From JAEUMD01 sp050250815 (GTDB lineage Bacteria; Pseudomonadota; Alphaproteobacteria; Rhizobiales; Hyphomicrobiaceae): a stretch of 64,000 nucleotides of DNA. How positions within the stretch are numbered: position 1 is the first letter of the stretch; the number at the start of each line of letters is the position of its first letter. Shown piece by piece: positions 34,807 to 44,230 of this stretch. The stretch is taken from the NCBI GenBank assembly GCA_050250815.1, contig JBFWNY010000004.1, forward strand, positions 84,352-148,351, written 5' to 3'. Made by a program: the position numbers and the translations under genes. Under the pieces are notes generated by a model that ran no database searches, had not been told where the DNA came from, and worked only from the letters and a program-made list of their open reading frames with translations.

Positions 34807-35363
34807 GAATCGTCGCGGGGCGCTTCAAGGGCCGGGCCGTTGCTACGCCCGCGCACGAGGGCGTTCGCCCGACCTCCGACCGTGTGCGCGAGGCCGTCTT
34901 CAACATTCTGAGCCACGGCGTCCGAGAGTTCGACATCGCAGGCACCCGCGTCATCGACCTGTTCGCCGGAACCGGCGCGCTCGGTCTGGAAGCACTATCG
35001 CGCGGCGCGGCGTATTGCCTGTTCGTCGAGCAGGACGCCAGATCCCGCGCGCTTGTCCGTCGCAATGTCGAAGCCTTCGAATTGACCGGCGTGACACGCA
35101 TCTGGCGGCGCGACGCAATCGACCTCGGCCCAGCCGGCAACATCACCCCGTTCGACCTCGCGTTCATCGATCCCCCCTATGGACAAGGGCTGGGCGACAA
35201 GGCGCTCGCAAGTCTGATGTTGGGAGGCTGGCTCAGACCGGGCGCGATCGCGGTTCTTGAGGAGGCAAGAGGCAACGTCGTGTCTCTGGCGTTGGGTCTT
35301 GAGGAGATCGACCGCCGGGCCTGGGGCGACACCGAGGTACGCATCCTCGCGGCGCGTGGCTGA
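34803..35363 (+). CDS. rsmD: 16S rRNA (guanine966-N2)-methyltransferase RsmD
   Basis: RsmD methylates G966 of 16S rRNA. The 186 residues begin MRIVAGRFKGR, a family hallmark, with RPTSDRVREAVFNIL near residue 22, the SAM-binding DLFAGTGALGLEAL near residue 51 and the catalytic DPPYGQG near residue 122. The ATGA overlap with the pseudouridine synthase indicates a two-gene rRNA-modification operon. Confidence 0.94.
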   Translation: MRIVAGRFKGRAVATPAHEGVRPTSDRVREAVFNILSHGVREFDIAGTRVIDLFAGTGALGLEALSRGAAYCLFVEQDARSRALVRRNVEAFELTGVTRIWRRDAIDLGPAGNITPFDLAFIDPPYGQGLGDKALASLMLGGWLRPGAIAVLEEARGNVVSLALGLEEIDRRAWGDTEVRILAARG

Positions 35364-35371
35364 TCCGTACT

Positions 35372-35857
35372 TCAATCGCCGTCAGGCGCTGGTCGACGCA
35401 TTTCGAGCTGCGCGACGTCGTCTTCGTCGAGCAGCGCCAGGGCCGCCAGGCGCTCCAAAGCAACCAGCGTCTGCGCGCGCTCATCGGGCGACATCTGGTG
35501 ATAGGCACGCGCGAAGCGATGCCCGAGCGGTGGCGGCGCGTGGTCGAGAGCCTCTGCGCCCTTGTCCGTCAGACTGACGTGGACAATTCGGCGATCACTT
35601 TGGGAACGATGTCGCTCGATCAGACCTTTACGCTCGAGCTTGTCGAGGACGCCGACGACCGTCGGTGGGCTAAGCGCGGCACAGCGTGCCAACTCGCGGC
35701 ACGTGTCGTTGCGCAGCTTCCGCACGCACTCGAGCACGATGAGCTGCGGGAGCGTGAGCCCGAGCGCCCTGTCGATGCGGTTCGAATAGATGTTCACAGC
35801 CCTCACGATCTCTCGGATCGAGGCCAACACGCTCCTCAGCTCATCATCTTGATGCAT
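35372..35857 (-). CDS. MarR family transcriptional regulator
   Basis: The 161 residues form a winged-helix MarR domain, with the recognition region LARCAALSPPTVVGVLDKLERKGLIERHRS at about residues 57-86 and the wing DRRIVHVSLTDKG just after. It is divergent from the NAGGN operon (92 bases between starts) and so may control it. An ATTGCACAAT inverted repeat overlaps its own start codon and could be an autoregulatory site, though this is weak. Confidence 0.88.
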   Translation of the reverse strand: MHQDDELRSVLASIREIVRAVNIYSNRIDRALGLTLPQLIVLECVRKLRNDTCRELARCAALSPPTVVGVLDKLERKGLIERHRSQSDRRIVHVSLTDKGAEALDHAPPPLGHRFARAYHQMSPDERAQTLVALERLAALALLDEDDVAQLEMRRPAPDGD

Positions 35858-35949
35858 TGCACAATACAGTTTGATTTCTAACCATCCCCGAGCTAATCGT
35901 TTGGATTCAAAATATCAAGCAGGGTTTCGAGTAAGGGGCATAGCGCGCG

Positions 35950-37725
35950 ATGTGCGGGATTTGCGGTGAGGTCACATTCGGTGGAGGCGCGGTTTCCGCC
36001 GCCGCGATTGAACGCATGGCGGACGCAATGCGCCCGCGCGGGCCAGACGGTTCGGGCATCGTCGTGCGTGGCCGGTTCGGTCTCGGCCACCGCAGGCTCA
36101 AGATCATTGACCTGTCAGAGAATGCCGCACAGCCGTTCGTAGACACGGAACTGGGACTGACCCTCGCGTTCAACGGCTGCATCTATAACTACAAGCAGCT
36201 CCGCGCCGAGCTGACCGAAAAGGGCTACCGCTTCGCCTCCACCGGCGATACGGAAGTGATTCTGAAGGCGTGGCACGCCTGGGGACCGGCCGCCGTTAAT
36301 CGCCTGCACGGTATGTTCGCTTTCGCCATCCACGATCTTGCCAGCAACCGGCTCGCGCTCGTCCGCGACCGGTTCGGCATCAAGCCGCTTTATCTGTCGC
36401 AATCAGGCGGACGCCTGCGCTTCGCCTCCAGTCTGCCGGCACTGCTCGCCGCCGGCGACGTCGATACATCGATCGACCGCGTCGCGCTGCACCACTACAT
36501 GACGTGGCATGCCGTCGTGCCACCGCCACGCACAATCCTCTCCGGGATCAAGAAGCTGCCACCCGCCACCATTCGCATCTACGAGCCGGATGGAACCTTC
36601 AACGACTCGACCTACTGGACCCAGAGCTTCGCGCGTACGGCCGAGGATGTAGCCCGGCCGTTCGACGAATGGCGCGACATGGTGCTCGAAGCGCTGCGCA
36701 CCGCCGTGCGCCGCCGTATGGTTGCCGACGTGCCTGTGGGCGTGCTGCTGTCGGGCGGCGTCGACAGCTCCCTGATCGTCGGGCTGCTCGCCGAGGAAGG
36801 CCAGAAAGGACTTGCCACCTATTCCATCGGCTTCGAGGAAGCCCACGGCGAGAAAGGCGACGAGTTCCGCTACTCCGACCTGATCGCGCAGCACTACGGA
36901 ACGGATCACCACAAGATCTTCATCCCCTCCTCGGAAATGCTGGAGAACCTGCCACACGCCATCTCCTCGATGTCCGAACCAATGGTTTCCTACGACAACA
37001 TCGGCTTCTACCTGCTGTCGCGGGAGGTCGCGAAGTCGATCAAGGTCGTGCAATCGGGGCAAGGCGCGGATGAGGTGTTCGGCGGCTACCACTGGTATCC
37101 GCCGCTCGCGGCCTCCAACGATGTGCTGCGCGACTACGCCGCTCATTTCTTCGATCGATCGCATGCCACGCTCGCACGGCATCTGTCGCCTGAACACATG
37201 CCCGACCGCGACGAGAGCCTCGACTACGTCGCCCGGCATTTCGCCTCACCTGGCGCAGACGACCCCGTCGACAAAGCGCTGAGGCTCGATACCAACGTCA
37301 TGCTGGTGGACGATCCGGTAAAGCGCGTGGACAACATGACGATGGCCTGGGGCCTGGAAGCGCGCGTGCCGTTCCTCGATCACGAACTGGTCGAGCTGGC
37401 GGCTCGCGTGCCACCGGCGATGAAGCTCGCGCACGGCGGCAAGGGCGTGCTCAAGGAAGCGGCGAGGCGCGTCATTCCCGCCGATGTCATCGACCGGCCG
37501 AAGGGCTATTTCCCGGTACCCGCGCTCAAGTATCTCGAGGGACCCTATCTCGACATGGTGCGCGATGCGCTGCTCGGCCGCCGGGCCCGGGATCGCGGGC
37601 TTTTTCAGGCGAGCTACATCGAACGCCTGCTCGCATCGCCGAAGGAGCACATCACGCCGCTCCGAGGCTCGGAGTTGTGGCAGGTCGGCCTGCTCGAGAT
37701 GTGGCTCCACGCGCAAGGAGTGTAG
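35950..37725 (+). CDS. N-acetylglutaminylglutamine amide synthesis: asparagine-synthetase-like amidotransferase
   Basis: This protein is related to asparagine synthetase B and to AsnO, which makes the amide in the osmoprotectant N-acetylglutaminylglutamine amide (NAGGN). Cys2 starts the glutaminase domain (MCGICGEV, about residues 1-210), and the PP-loop LLSGGVDSSL lies near residue 267 in the synthetase domain. The segment QGADEVFGGYHWY near residue 374 is typical. The 591 residues match the family. It is the first of three genes ending in a peptidase, the known NAGGN arrangement. Confidence 0.9.
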   Translation: MCGICGEVTFGGGAVSAAAIERMADAMRPRGPDGSGIVVRGRFGLGHRRLKIIDLSENAAQPFVDTELGLTLAFNGCIYNYKQLRAELTEKGYRFASTGDTEVILKAWHAWGPAAVNRLHGMFAFAIHDLASNRLALVRDRFGIKPLYLSQSGGRLRFASSLPALLAAGDVDTSIDRVALHHYMTWHAVVPPPRTILSGIKKLPPATIRIYEPDGTFNDSTYWTQSFARTAEDVARPFDEWRDMVLEALRTAVRRRMVADVPVGVLLSGGVDSSLIVGLLAEEGQKGLATYSIGFEEAHGEKGDEFRYSDLIAQHYGTDHHKIFIPSSEMLENLPHAISSMSEPMVSYDNIGFYLLSREVAKSIKVVQSGQGADEVFGGYHWYPPLAASNDVLRDYAAHFFDRSHATLARHLSPEHMPDRDESLDYVARHFASPGADDPVDKALRLDTNVMLVDDPVKRVDNMTMAWGLEARVPFLDHELVELAARVPPAMKLAHGGKGVLKEAARRVIPADVIDRPKGYFPVPALKYLEGPYLDMVRDALLGRRARDRGLFQASYIERLLASPKEHITPLRGSELWQVGLLEMWLHAQGV

Positions 37726-37729
37726 GCCG

Positions 37730-39505
37730 ATGAAGGAAACCGCCCCTGCGCGCCGCCCAAAGGGTGAGGCCCGAACCAAGCAGCTCCGCGCCGCGCCGCG
37801 GCCACCACGCGACGGCGACGACGCGGATGTGTTGCGCGACGCAAGCCTGGACTGCGGCTGGGGACGTCTCATCTTCGCGCAGACCTTCGACACCGCCGAG
37901 AAGCTGGCCGAGGTGCTGCGCGCCGAAGCCGCCGACCGTCGCGACATCGCACTGTACGTGAAGGACCCGCACGTCACGCTCGCGGCCGCCCCGCAAGAAC
38001 TCTTCCTCGACCCCTCGCACACCTATCGGCTCGACCTTGCTACGCATCGTACGGTGCATCGCAGGCGCCAGCCATTCTTCGTGCGACGCCTCACCAACCA
38101 GCAAGACGCCGAAGCGGTCAACACGATCTATGCAATGCGCGGCATGGTTCGCGTGCCGCCGGACTTCTTCTGGTCGCGCCGGGATGCGCGCGCGCTGACC
38201 GTACTGGTTGCCGAGGATGCCGAAACCGGCGAGATTGTCGGATCTTCCATGGGCGTCGACCATGCCCGGGCCTTCGGCGATCCCGAGCGCGGCTCATCGC
38301 TTTGGTGCCTCGCCGTATCACCACAGGCGCGCCACGGCGGGATTGGCGAGGCTCTCGTGCACCGGCTTGCCGAGCACTTCACGGCGCGCGGCTCGGCCTA
38401 CATGGATCTGTCTGTGCTGCACAACAATGCCCAGGCCATTGCGCTCTATGAAAAGCTCGGATTCCGCCGCGTGCCGGTCTACGCCGTCAAGCGGCGCAAC
38501 CCGATCAACGAGCCGTTGTTCGCCGGTCCAGCCACCGACACGAACCTCAATGTCTATGCCCGCATCATCGTCGACGAAGCGCGCCGCAGAGGTATCGCCG
38601 TCGAAGTCACCGATGAGGAATCGGGCCTGTTCCGCCTCAGCTACGGCGGCCGCTCCATCCATTGCCGCGAATCGCTCAGCGAGTTCACGACCGCAGTTGC
38701 GATGTCGATCTGCGATGACAAGCGCCTGACGCGCCGCATCGTCGAGGACGCCGGTGTCAACGTGCCCGCGCAAATGTCCGACGGCACGGCAGATGAGCGC
38801 GCGGCCTTCCTCGCCAAGCACCGACGGGTCGTCGTCAAGCCGGCGCGCGGCGAGCAGGGCCGGGGCATCTCCGTCGGCTTGGATTGCGCCGCCGACGTGG
38901 AGGCGGCCGTCGCTGCCGCCCGCGCCATCTCGGACAACGTGATCGTCGAGCAACACTTCGACGGTGAGGACTTGCGACTCGTCGTCATCGACTACAAGGT
39001 TGTCGCAGCAGCCGTGCGCCGCCCCGCTCGCATCGTCGGCGACGGCGTAAAGACGGTGCGCGAACTGATCGAGATCCAGAGCCGCCGGCGGGCGGCAGCC
39101 ACCGATGGCGAGAGCCGCATCCCGCTCGATGCGGAGACCAAGCGGTGGGTGCGCACCGCGGGCCTCGAGTTCGACGACATCCTGCCGGAGGGAACCGACA
39201 TCGCCGTGCGAAAAACTGCGAACCTCCACACCGGCGGCACAATCCACGACGTGACCAGCGAGACGCATCCCGTCCTAATCGACGCAGCAATAAAGGTTGC
39301 ACGCGCAATCGAGATCCCGGTGACCGGCATCGATCTGATGATCAAGAGTCCGCGCCGCCCCGACTACGTCTTCATCGAGGCCAACGAGCGGCCGGGTCTT
39401 GCCAACCACGAGCCGCATCCCACGGCCGAGCGTTTCGTCGATCTCCTGTTCCCGCAAACCATTCCGCAGAGCGTGCGCACCGCGCAGAGGAGACAATTGA
39501 AGTGA
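37730..39505 (+). CDS. ngg: N-acetylglutaminylglutamine synthetase
   Basis: Ngg makes N-acetylglutaminylglutamine from glutamine. From the ATG at 37730 it has 591 residues: a GNAT acetyltransferase domain at about residues 120-265 (LAVSPQARHGGIGEALV), and an ATP-grasp ligase at about 300-570 (VVKPARGEQGRGISVG and IEANERPGLANHEPH). The fusion of both domains is diagnostic for this protein. The start lies five bases after the amidotransferase stop, and its own stop overlaps the next gene by four bases. Confidence 0.92.
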   Translation: MKETAPARRPKGEARTKQLRAAPRPPRDGDDADVLRDASLDCGWGRLIFAQTFDTAEKLAEVLRAEAADRRDIALYVKDPHVTLAAAPQELFLDPSHTYRLDLATHRTVHRRRQPFFVRRLTNQQDAEAVNTIYAMRGMVRVPPDFFWSRRDARALTVLVAEDAETGEIVGSSMGVDHARAFGDPERGSSLWCLAVSPQARHGGIGEALVHRLAEHFTARGSAYMDLSVLHNNAQAIALYEKLGFRRVPVYAVKRRNPINEPLFAGPATDTNLNVYARIIVDEARRRGIAVEVTDEESGLFRLSYGGRSIHCRESLSEFTTAVAMSICDDKRLTRRIVEDAGVNVPAQMSDGTADERAAFLAKHRRVVVKPARGEQGRGISVGLDCAADVEAAVAAARAISDNVIVEQHFDGEDLRLVVIDYKVVAAAVRRPARIVGDGVKTVRELIEIQSRRRAAATDGESRIPLDAETKRWVRTAGLEFDDILPEGTDIAVRKTANLHTGGTIHDVTSETHPVLIDAAIKVARAIEIPVTGIDLMIKSPRRPDYVFIEANERPGLANHEPHPTAERFVDLLFPQTIPQSVRTAQRRQLK

Positions 39506-40671
39506 GCGAAAGCGGCCGACGGCTCGACATCGATACCGCCTATCTTCAGAGCCAGCTTACGCAGCTTCTTGCGATACCAAGCCCAACCGGTTTCACGGAC
39601 ACGATCGTGCGGTACGTGTGCAAGGAGCTGGAAAGACTTGGTATCGATTACGACCTGACGCGACGCGGCGCCATCCGCGGCTGCCTGCCGGGACGGCAGA
39701 AGATGGGCGCGCGGGCGATCGTATCGCACCTCGATACGCTGGGCGCGCAGGTCAAGAGCGTCAAGGACAACGGCCGCCTCGAGTTGGTCCCAATCGGCAC
39801 CTGGTCGGCGCGCTTCGCCGAAGGCGCGCGTGTCACCGTGTTCACCGAGAAGGGCACCTATCGCGGCACCATCCTGCCGCTCAAGGCCTCCGGCCACACC
39901 TTTGGCGATGATGTCGACCTAATGCCTGTGGGCTGGCCCAACGTCGAGCTGCGGCTTGATGCCTCCGCGCGCAACAAGGAGGAGTGCGAGCGCCTGGGCG
40001 TCGAAGTCGGCGACATCGTTGCCATCGACCCGCAGCCGGAATTCCTCGACAACGGCTTCATCGTCTCGCGCCATCTCGACAACAAGGCTGGCGTCGCCGT
40101 CATGCTCGCTGCCATGCGCGAACTCGCGAAGATCGAGTCCCGTCCCGTCGAGATGTTCTGGCTGTTTACGATCGCCGAGGAGGTGGGCAGCGGCGCTGCC
40201 TCCGTGCTGCTGCCCGACATCGCCTCGATGATCGCGGTCGACAACGGCACGTCTGCACCGGGACAGAATTCGTCGGAGTTCGGCGTTACCATCAGCATGG
40301 GCGACCAGACGGGGCCGTTCGACTACCACCTGACGCGAAAACTCGTGAACCTGTGCCGCACGCACGATATCCGCTACCAGAAGGATGTGTTCCGCCACTA
40401 CCGATCCGACAGCGCATCGGCGATCGAGGCCGGCGCCGACGTTCGCACCGCGCTCGTCACCTTCGGCGTCGATGCGAGCCACGGCTATGAGCGCGTCCAC
40501 ATGCACGCTCTGCGATCGTTGGCCGAACTGCTCACCTGCTACAGCATGAGCGACGTCTCGATCAAACGCGATCGCCAGGCCGTCTCCGGTTTGTCCGGCT
40601 TCACGCGTCAACCGACCAAGCCCGCCAACCAGCCATCGCCAGAGAAGGCAGCGGAAGAGCCCGCGGAGTAA
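39502..40671 (+). CDS. M42-like peptidase of the NAGGN operon
   Basis: The GTG start at 39502 overlaps the ngg stop (GTGA) and has GAGGAG about ten bases upstream; it yields 389 residues. M42 features are SHLDTLGAQV near residue 76, SRHLDNKAGVAVML with its metal-binding Asp near 192, the catalytic pair in IAEEVGSGAA near 225 and AVDNGTSAPGQ near 248. A C-terminal Pro/Glu-rich tail of about 30 residues follows. It is the third member of the known NAGGN trio; its role (turnover or processing of the osmolyte) is not established. Confidence 0.9.
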   Translation: MSESGRRLDIDTAYLQSQLTQLLAIPSPTGFTDTIVRYVCKELERLGIDYDLTRRGAIRGCLPGRQKMGARAIVSHLDTLGAQVKSVKDNGRLELVPIGTWSARFAEGARVTVFTEKGTYRGTILPLKASGHTFGDDVDLMPVGWPNVELRLDASARNKEECERLGVEVGDIVAIDPQPEFLDNGFIVSRHLDNKAGVAVMLAAMRELAKIESRPVEMFWLFTIAEEVGSGAASVLLPDIASMIAVDNGTSAPGQNSSEFGVTISMGDQTGPFDYHLTRKLVNLCRTHDIRYQKDVFRHYRSDSASAIEAGADVRTALVTFGVDASHGYERVHMHALRSLAELLTCYSMSDVSIKRDRQAVSGLSGFTRQPTKPANQPSPEKAAEEPAE

Positions 40672-40689
40672 CGGCGCGCGTCGCCAATC

Positions 40690-42543
40690 TCAGCGGCGGC
40701 CGAACAGGCGCTCGATGTCGGCGAGCTTCAGCTCCACGTAGGTCGGGCGCCCGTGATTGCACTGGCCCGAGAACGGCGTCGCTTCCATCTCGCGCAGCAG
40801 GGCGTTCATTTCCTCAGCCGTCAGCCTCCGCCCGGCACGCACGCTGCCGTGGCAGGCCATGCGCGAAGCCACCGCCTCCAACCGCTCGCTGAGCGCGAAG
40901 CCTTCGCCGTCACGCAACAGCTCGCCAGCCAGATCCTTTACCAAACCGGTCCAGTCGGCCTTGCCGAGCAGCGATGGCACCTCGCGCACGATCACGGCGC
41001 CCGAGCCGAACGGCTCGACGATCAGACCGAGTCGGGCCAGTTCGCTCGCATGGTCGGCGAGGACCTCGGCTTCCCCTTCGCCGACATCAACAACGACGGG
41101 AATGAGCAGGCCCTGGCGCTCGACGCCGCCGCTCGCCAGCATCGCCTTCATGCGCTCGTAGACGAGGCGCTCGTGCGCGGCATGCTGATCGACGAGCACA
41201 ACGGAATCCCTGGTCTGCGCGACGATATAGGTTTCGTGCAGCTGCGCGCGCGCCGCACCGAGCGGGCGGTCCATGAGCGCCTCTGCGATCGGCGCGCCCG
41301 CCGCACTCGCATCCGCACTCGGCCGGTCGATCGCCTCGAAGGGGGCCTGCATGGTCGCGGCAAGCCCTCGGGGGATGCGCGCACCGGAGCCGCCGAAGTG
41401 GCCTGCGGAAACCGACGGCCGGATGAAAGCGGGCCGCTCGGTACCGGTCGGCGGTGACGCCGCCGTCTCGCCTGATCCGCCTGCGTTCTGGGACGAAGCC
41501 ATCAGCGTCTCGATGGCGCTCGTACCGCCCGAGCTCGTAGCGCGATGCCCCGCGGCTTCCAGCGCCGAACGCACGCCGTTGATGATGAGCGCGCGCACCG
41601 CGCCGGTGTCACGGAACCTGACCTCGGCCTTGGCCGGGTGCACATTCACATCCACGTTGCGCGGATCGAGCGACACGAACAGCGCAAGAAGCGGAAACCG
41701 TCCCTTGGGGATCAGATCGCCATAGGCCGCCCGCACGGCGCCGACCAGAAGCCGGTCACGCACCGGTCGGCCATTGACGAACAGGTATTGCTGCGACTGG
41801 TCTCCGCGATGCAGCGTCGGCAGCCCGGCAAAGCCTTCGACACGCACGCCGTCGCGCTCGCCCGAAATCGCCAAGGCATCGTCGAGGAACTCGCGCCCCA
41901 TGATCCTCCCCAAGCGCTGGAGGTGGCCTTCGGGCGTAGCGGTGGAACGGGGCAGCTTGAGGCCCGCGCGTTCTCCAGTCGTCACGGCGAACGCGATTGT
42001 GGGGTTGGCCATGGCGATGCGCCGCACGACCTCGCCCACGGCCAGGTTCTCGGCGCGCTCGGACTTGAGGAACTTGAGGCGTGCCGGAGTTGCCGAGAAC
42101 AGCTCACGCACCTCAACGCGCGTGCCCTCGTTGGCTGCCGCCGGCATGACCTCGCTTTTGGCGCCACGATCGACGCGGATGCACAAGGCTTGCGGCGCAC
42201 CGCGCTGCCGTGATGCGATCTCGAGTGTCGCGATGGAGCCGATCGAGGGTAGCGCCTCGCCGCGGAAGCCGAGCGTGCGGATGTCGAAAAGGTCGGCTTC
42301 GTCGAGCTTGGAGGTCGCATGCCGTTCGACCGCGAGAGCGAGATCTGACGGGCTCATGCCCTCGCCGTTGTCGACCACGCGGATCAGCGAGAGGCCACCC
42401 GCGGCGGTTACGACCTCGATGTCATCTGCGCCGGCATCGATGGCATTTTCGACCAGTTCCTTGACGACGCTGGCCGGCCGTTCGATCACCTCACCGGCGG
42501 CGATCCGATTGACGGTTTCGGGCGAGAGCCTGCGGATGGGCAT
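40690..42543 (-). CDS. mutL: DNA mismatch repair protein MutL
   Basis: MutL links mismatch recognition by MutS to strand removal. AGGAGGTGCC just upstream supports the ATG at 42543 (617 residues). The N-terminal GHKL ATPase shows RIAAGEVIERPASVVKELVENA, VDNGEGM and TLGFRGEALPSI. A variable Ala/Gly/Pro linker (about residues 340-430) leads to the C-terminal dimerisation domain, where QAAHE-type DQHAAHERLVYE lies near residue 455. The C-terminal endonuclease motif DQHA(x)2E(x)4E appears present. No mutS is nearby. Confidence 0.95.
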   Translation of the reverse strand: MPIRRLSPETVNRIAAGEVIERPASVVKELVENAIDAGADDIEVVTAAGGLSLIRVVDNGEGMSPSDLALAVERHATSKLDEADLFDIRTLGFRGEALPSIGSIATLEIASRQRGAPQALCIRVDRGAKSEVMPAAANEGTRVEVRELFSATPARLKFLKSERAENLAVGEVVRRIAMANPTIAFAVTTGERAGLKLPRSTATPEGHLQRLGRIMGREFLDDALAISGERDGVRVEGFAGLPTLHRGDQSQQYLFVNGRPVRDRLLVGAVRAAYGDLIPKGRFPLLALFVSLDPRNVDVNVHPAKAEVRFRDTGAVRALIINGVRSALEAAGHRATSSGGTSAIETLMASSQNAGGSGETAASPPTGTERPAFIRPSVSAGHFGGSGARIPRGLAATMQAPFEAIDRPSADASAAGAPIAEALMDRPLGAARAQLHETYIVAQTRDSVVLVDQHAAHERLVYERMKAMLASGGVERQGLLIPVVVDVGEGEAEVLADHASELARLGLIVEPFGSGAVIVREVPSLLGKADWTGLVKDLAGELLRDGEGFALSERLEAVASRMACHGSVRAGRRLTAEEMNALLREMEATPFSGQCNHGRPTYVELKLADIERLFGRR

Positions 42544-42673
42544 GGCACCTCCTGAGCCCCACTCCTGAGCCGGTCCACGAATCGGACTCTGGCCCAAAGG
42601 GCACGGCAAAACCACAGGCGGCCACTAGGCATCCACCGCGCTCAGGCGGCAGGTCATGGGTGCGTCACGACGC

Positions 42674-44056
42674 TTAGCGGTGGGCCAGCCGCTTACGGGT
42701 CAGCACTTTGGCAAGTTCGACGGCCGGCTGGTCGAAAGGATCGATGCCCAGCATGCGACCGGCCAGGATCGTTTCGATCATGAGATGCATGAGCAAGCCG
42801 CCGACGTGGCGCTCTCCAAGCGAAGGCAGATCGATCGTGCGCACCGGCCGCCCTGCCTCTGCCAGAGCCTCCGTGATCGCAACGGCCTGAGCGGCGACAA
42901 CATCACCCACACGGCGGCCAGCCATGAAATCCTGATGCGCGAGGCGGGCGAGTTCGGGATCGATGACCGAACCTTCACCGCCCTCCAGCACGCGCACGAC
43001 GGTGAGGTAGTGCTCGCGCGGGCCGTCCATGAACAATTGCAGCTGGCTGTGCTGATCGAGCGGGCCGAGGCAGGGGATGGGGCTTGTGCCCTCGCCGTTC
43101 TTGCCCAGGCTCTCCGCCCACAGCTGCACGAACCAGTCGGCCATGCGCGCCAGCCTATCGGCATAGGGCATCATGACCAGAGAGCGAATGCCCTTCTCCT
43201 TGGCGAGCGCTACGGCGACTGCAGCACCGACCGCGGGCGCGAAGTCATGCGGCTTCTGGGCGGTCATCAGCGCCTCGACGACCTCGCGTGCTCCGGCACG
43301 CAGAGCGCGCGCGTCAAGGCTGCGCGCCATGGCCGGCAGCAGTCCGACGTTGGTGAGGCATGAGAAGCGCCCGCCGATTCCGGTGTGATGCTCGAGCATA
43401 GGGATTGAGAAGTGCGCGAACAGCTCGCGCAGGCCGTTGCGTGTGCCGGCCTTTGCCGGTTCGGTGATGCCCAGGAACAGCTCTGGCATGCGGTCACCCA
43501 GGCCGGCGCGACGCACCGCTTCCATGGCAACGATCGCTTGCGCGAGCGTCTCCGTCGTTCCGCCAGACTTGGACGTGACGACGAAGCGTGTGCGCGCGAG
43601 ATCCAGCCCTTCCAACGCGCTGTCGAGCGAGGCACCGTCCAGATTGTCGTAGAAGCGAGTGCGCGGGCGTCCACGCTGCTTGTCCGAAAGACCGCCGGGA
43701 ATGTTCCAGCCCGCGACCTGCGCGAGCGTCTGCCCACCCAGTCCCGACCCGCCGGTGCCGAAGAAGATGATCAGATGCGCACCCTGGGCGAGACGGCCGA
43801 GCGCGGCTTCGGCCGCATCGAGATCGTCGGTCTCCTCGGGCAGGCTCAGCAGCGGCAAGCGGCCGGTGCGGTAGTTGTCTTTGAGGATCGCCAACGGGTC
43901 GGCGAGACGGCCCAGATAGCGCTCCATGAGGCGCGCCGACAGCCCGTGCCGGCCGATCGCCTGCTCCAGAACGCCGTCGATCGATTGCGTAAGCAGGGGC
44001 GGCGCCCCCGGGGCACGCGGGGACTGCGCAGTCCGGGAGGGCGATTGCTTGGGCAT
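42674..44056 (-). CDS. pgi: Glucose-6-phosphate isomerase
   Basis: Pgi interconverts glucose 6-phosphate and fructose 6-phosphate. The chosen start at 44056 gives 460 residues, shorter than E. coli Pgi but usual for this branch. Family motifs are GTGGSGLGGQTL near residue 98, VTSKSGGTTET near 155, and DQHSQLQLFMDGP near 328. ATG at 44071 is an alternative start. It lies between mutL and the M16 genes on the same strand. Confidence 0.9.
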   Translation of the reverse strand: MPKQSPSRTAQSPRAPGAPPLLTQSIDGVLEQAIGRHGLSARLMERYLGRLADPLAILKDNYRTGRLPLLSLPEETDDLDAAEAALGRLAQGAHLIIFFGTGGSGLGGQTLAQVAGWNIPGGLSDKQRGRPRTRFYDNLDGASLDSALEGLDLARTRFVVTSKSGGTTETLAQAIVAMEAVRRAGLGDRMPELFLGITEPAKAGTRNGLRELFAHFSIPMLEHHTGIGGRFSCLTNVGLLPAMARSLDARALRAGAREVVEALMTAQKPHDFAPAVGAAVAVALAKEKGIRSLVMMPYADRLARMADWFVQLWAESLGKNGEGTSPIPCLGPLDQHSQLQLFMDGPREHYLTVVRVLEGGEGSVIDPELARLAHQDFMAGRRVGDVVAAQAVAITEALAEAGRPVRTIDLPSLGERHVGGLLMHLMIETILAGRMLGIDPFDQPAVELAKVLTRKRLAHR

Positions 44057-44230
44057 GAAATCACTCGGCATCAGCGGCAGGAGACCGATCGTTCCTGAAG
44101 AAGGCGTACGGGCCACCGCCTCAACTCGGAGGCGCAGGTCGATCTCGCCAAGATCAGGCGCCGCTGACGTACCTGCTTTCCACGGGGATGCCAACTGGCC
44201 ATGCGCCACTCGGGCATGGCCAGGGCAAGG

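Noticed and set aside
35856..35865. ATTGCACAAT as a MarR operator
   Set aside because: The inverted repeat is only four bases each side and overlaps the start codon; mentioned with the gene but too weak to list as a site.
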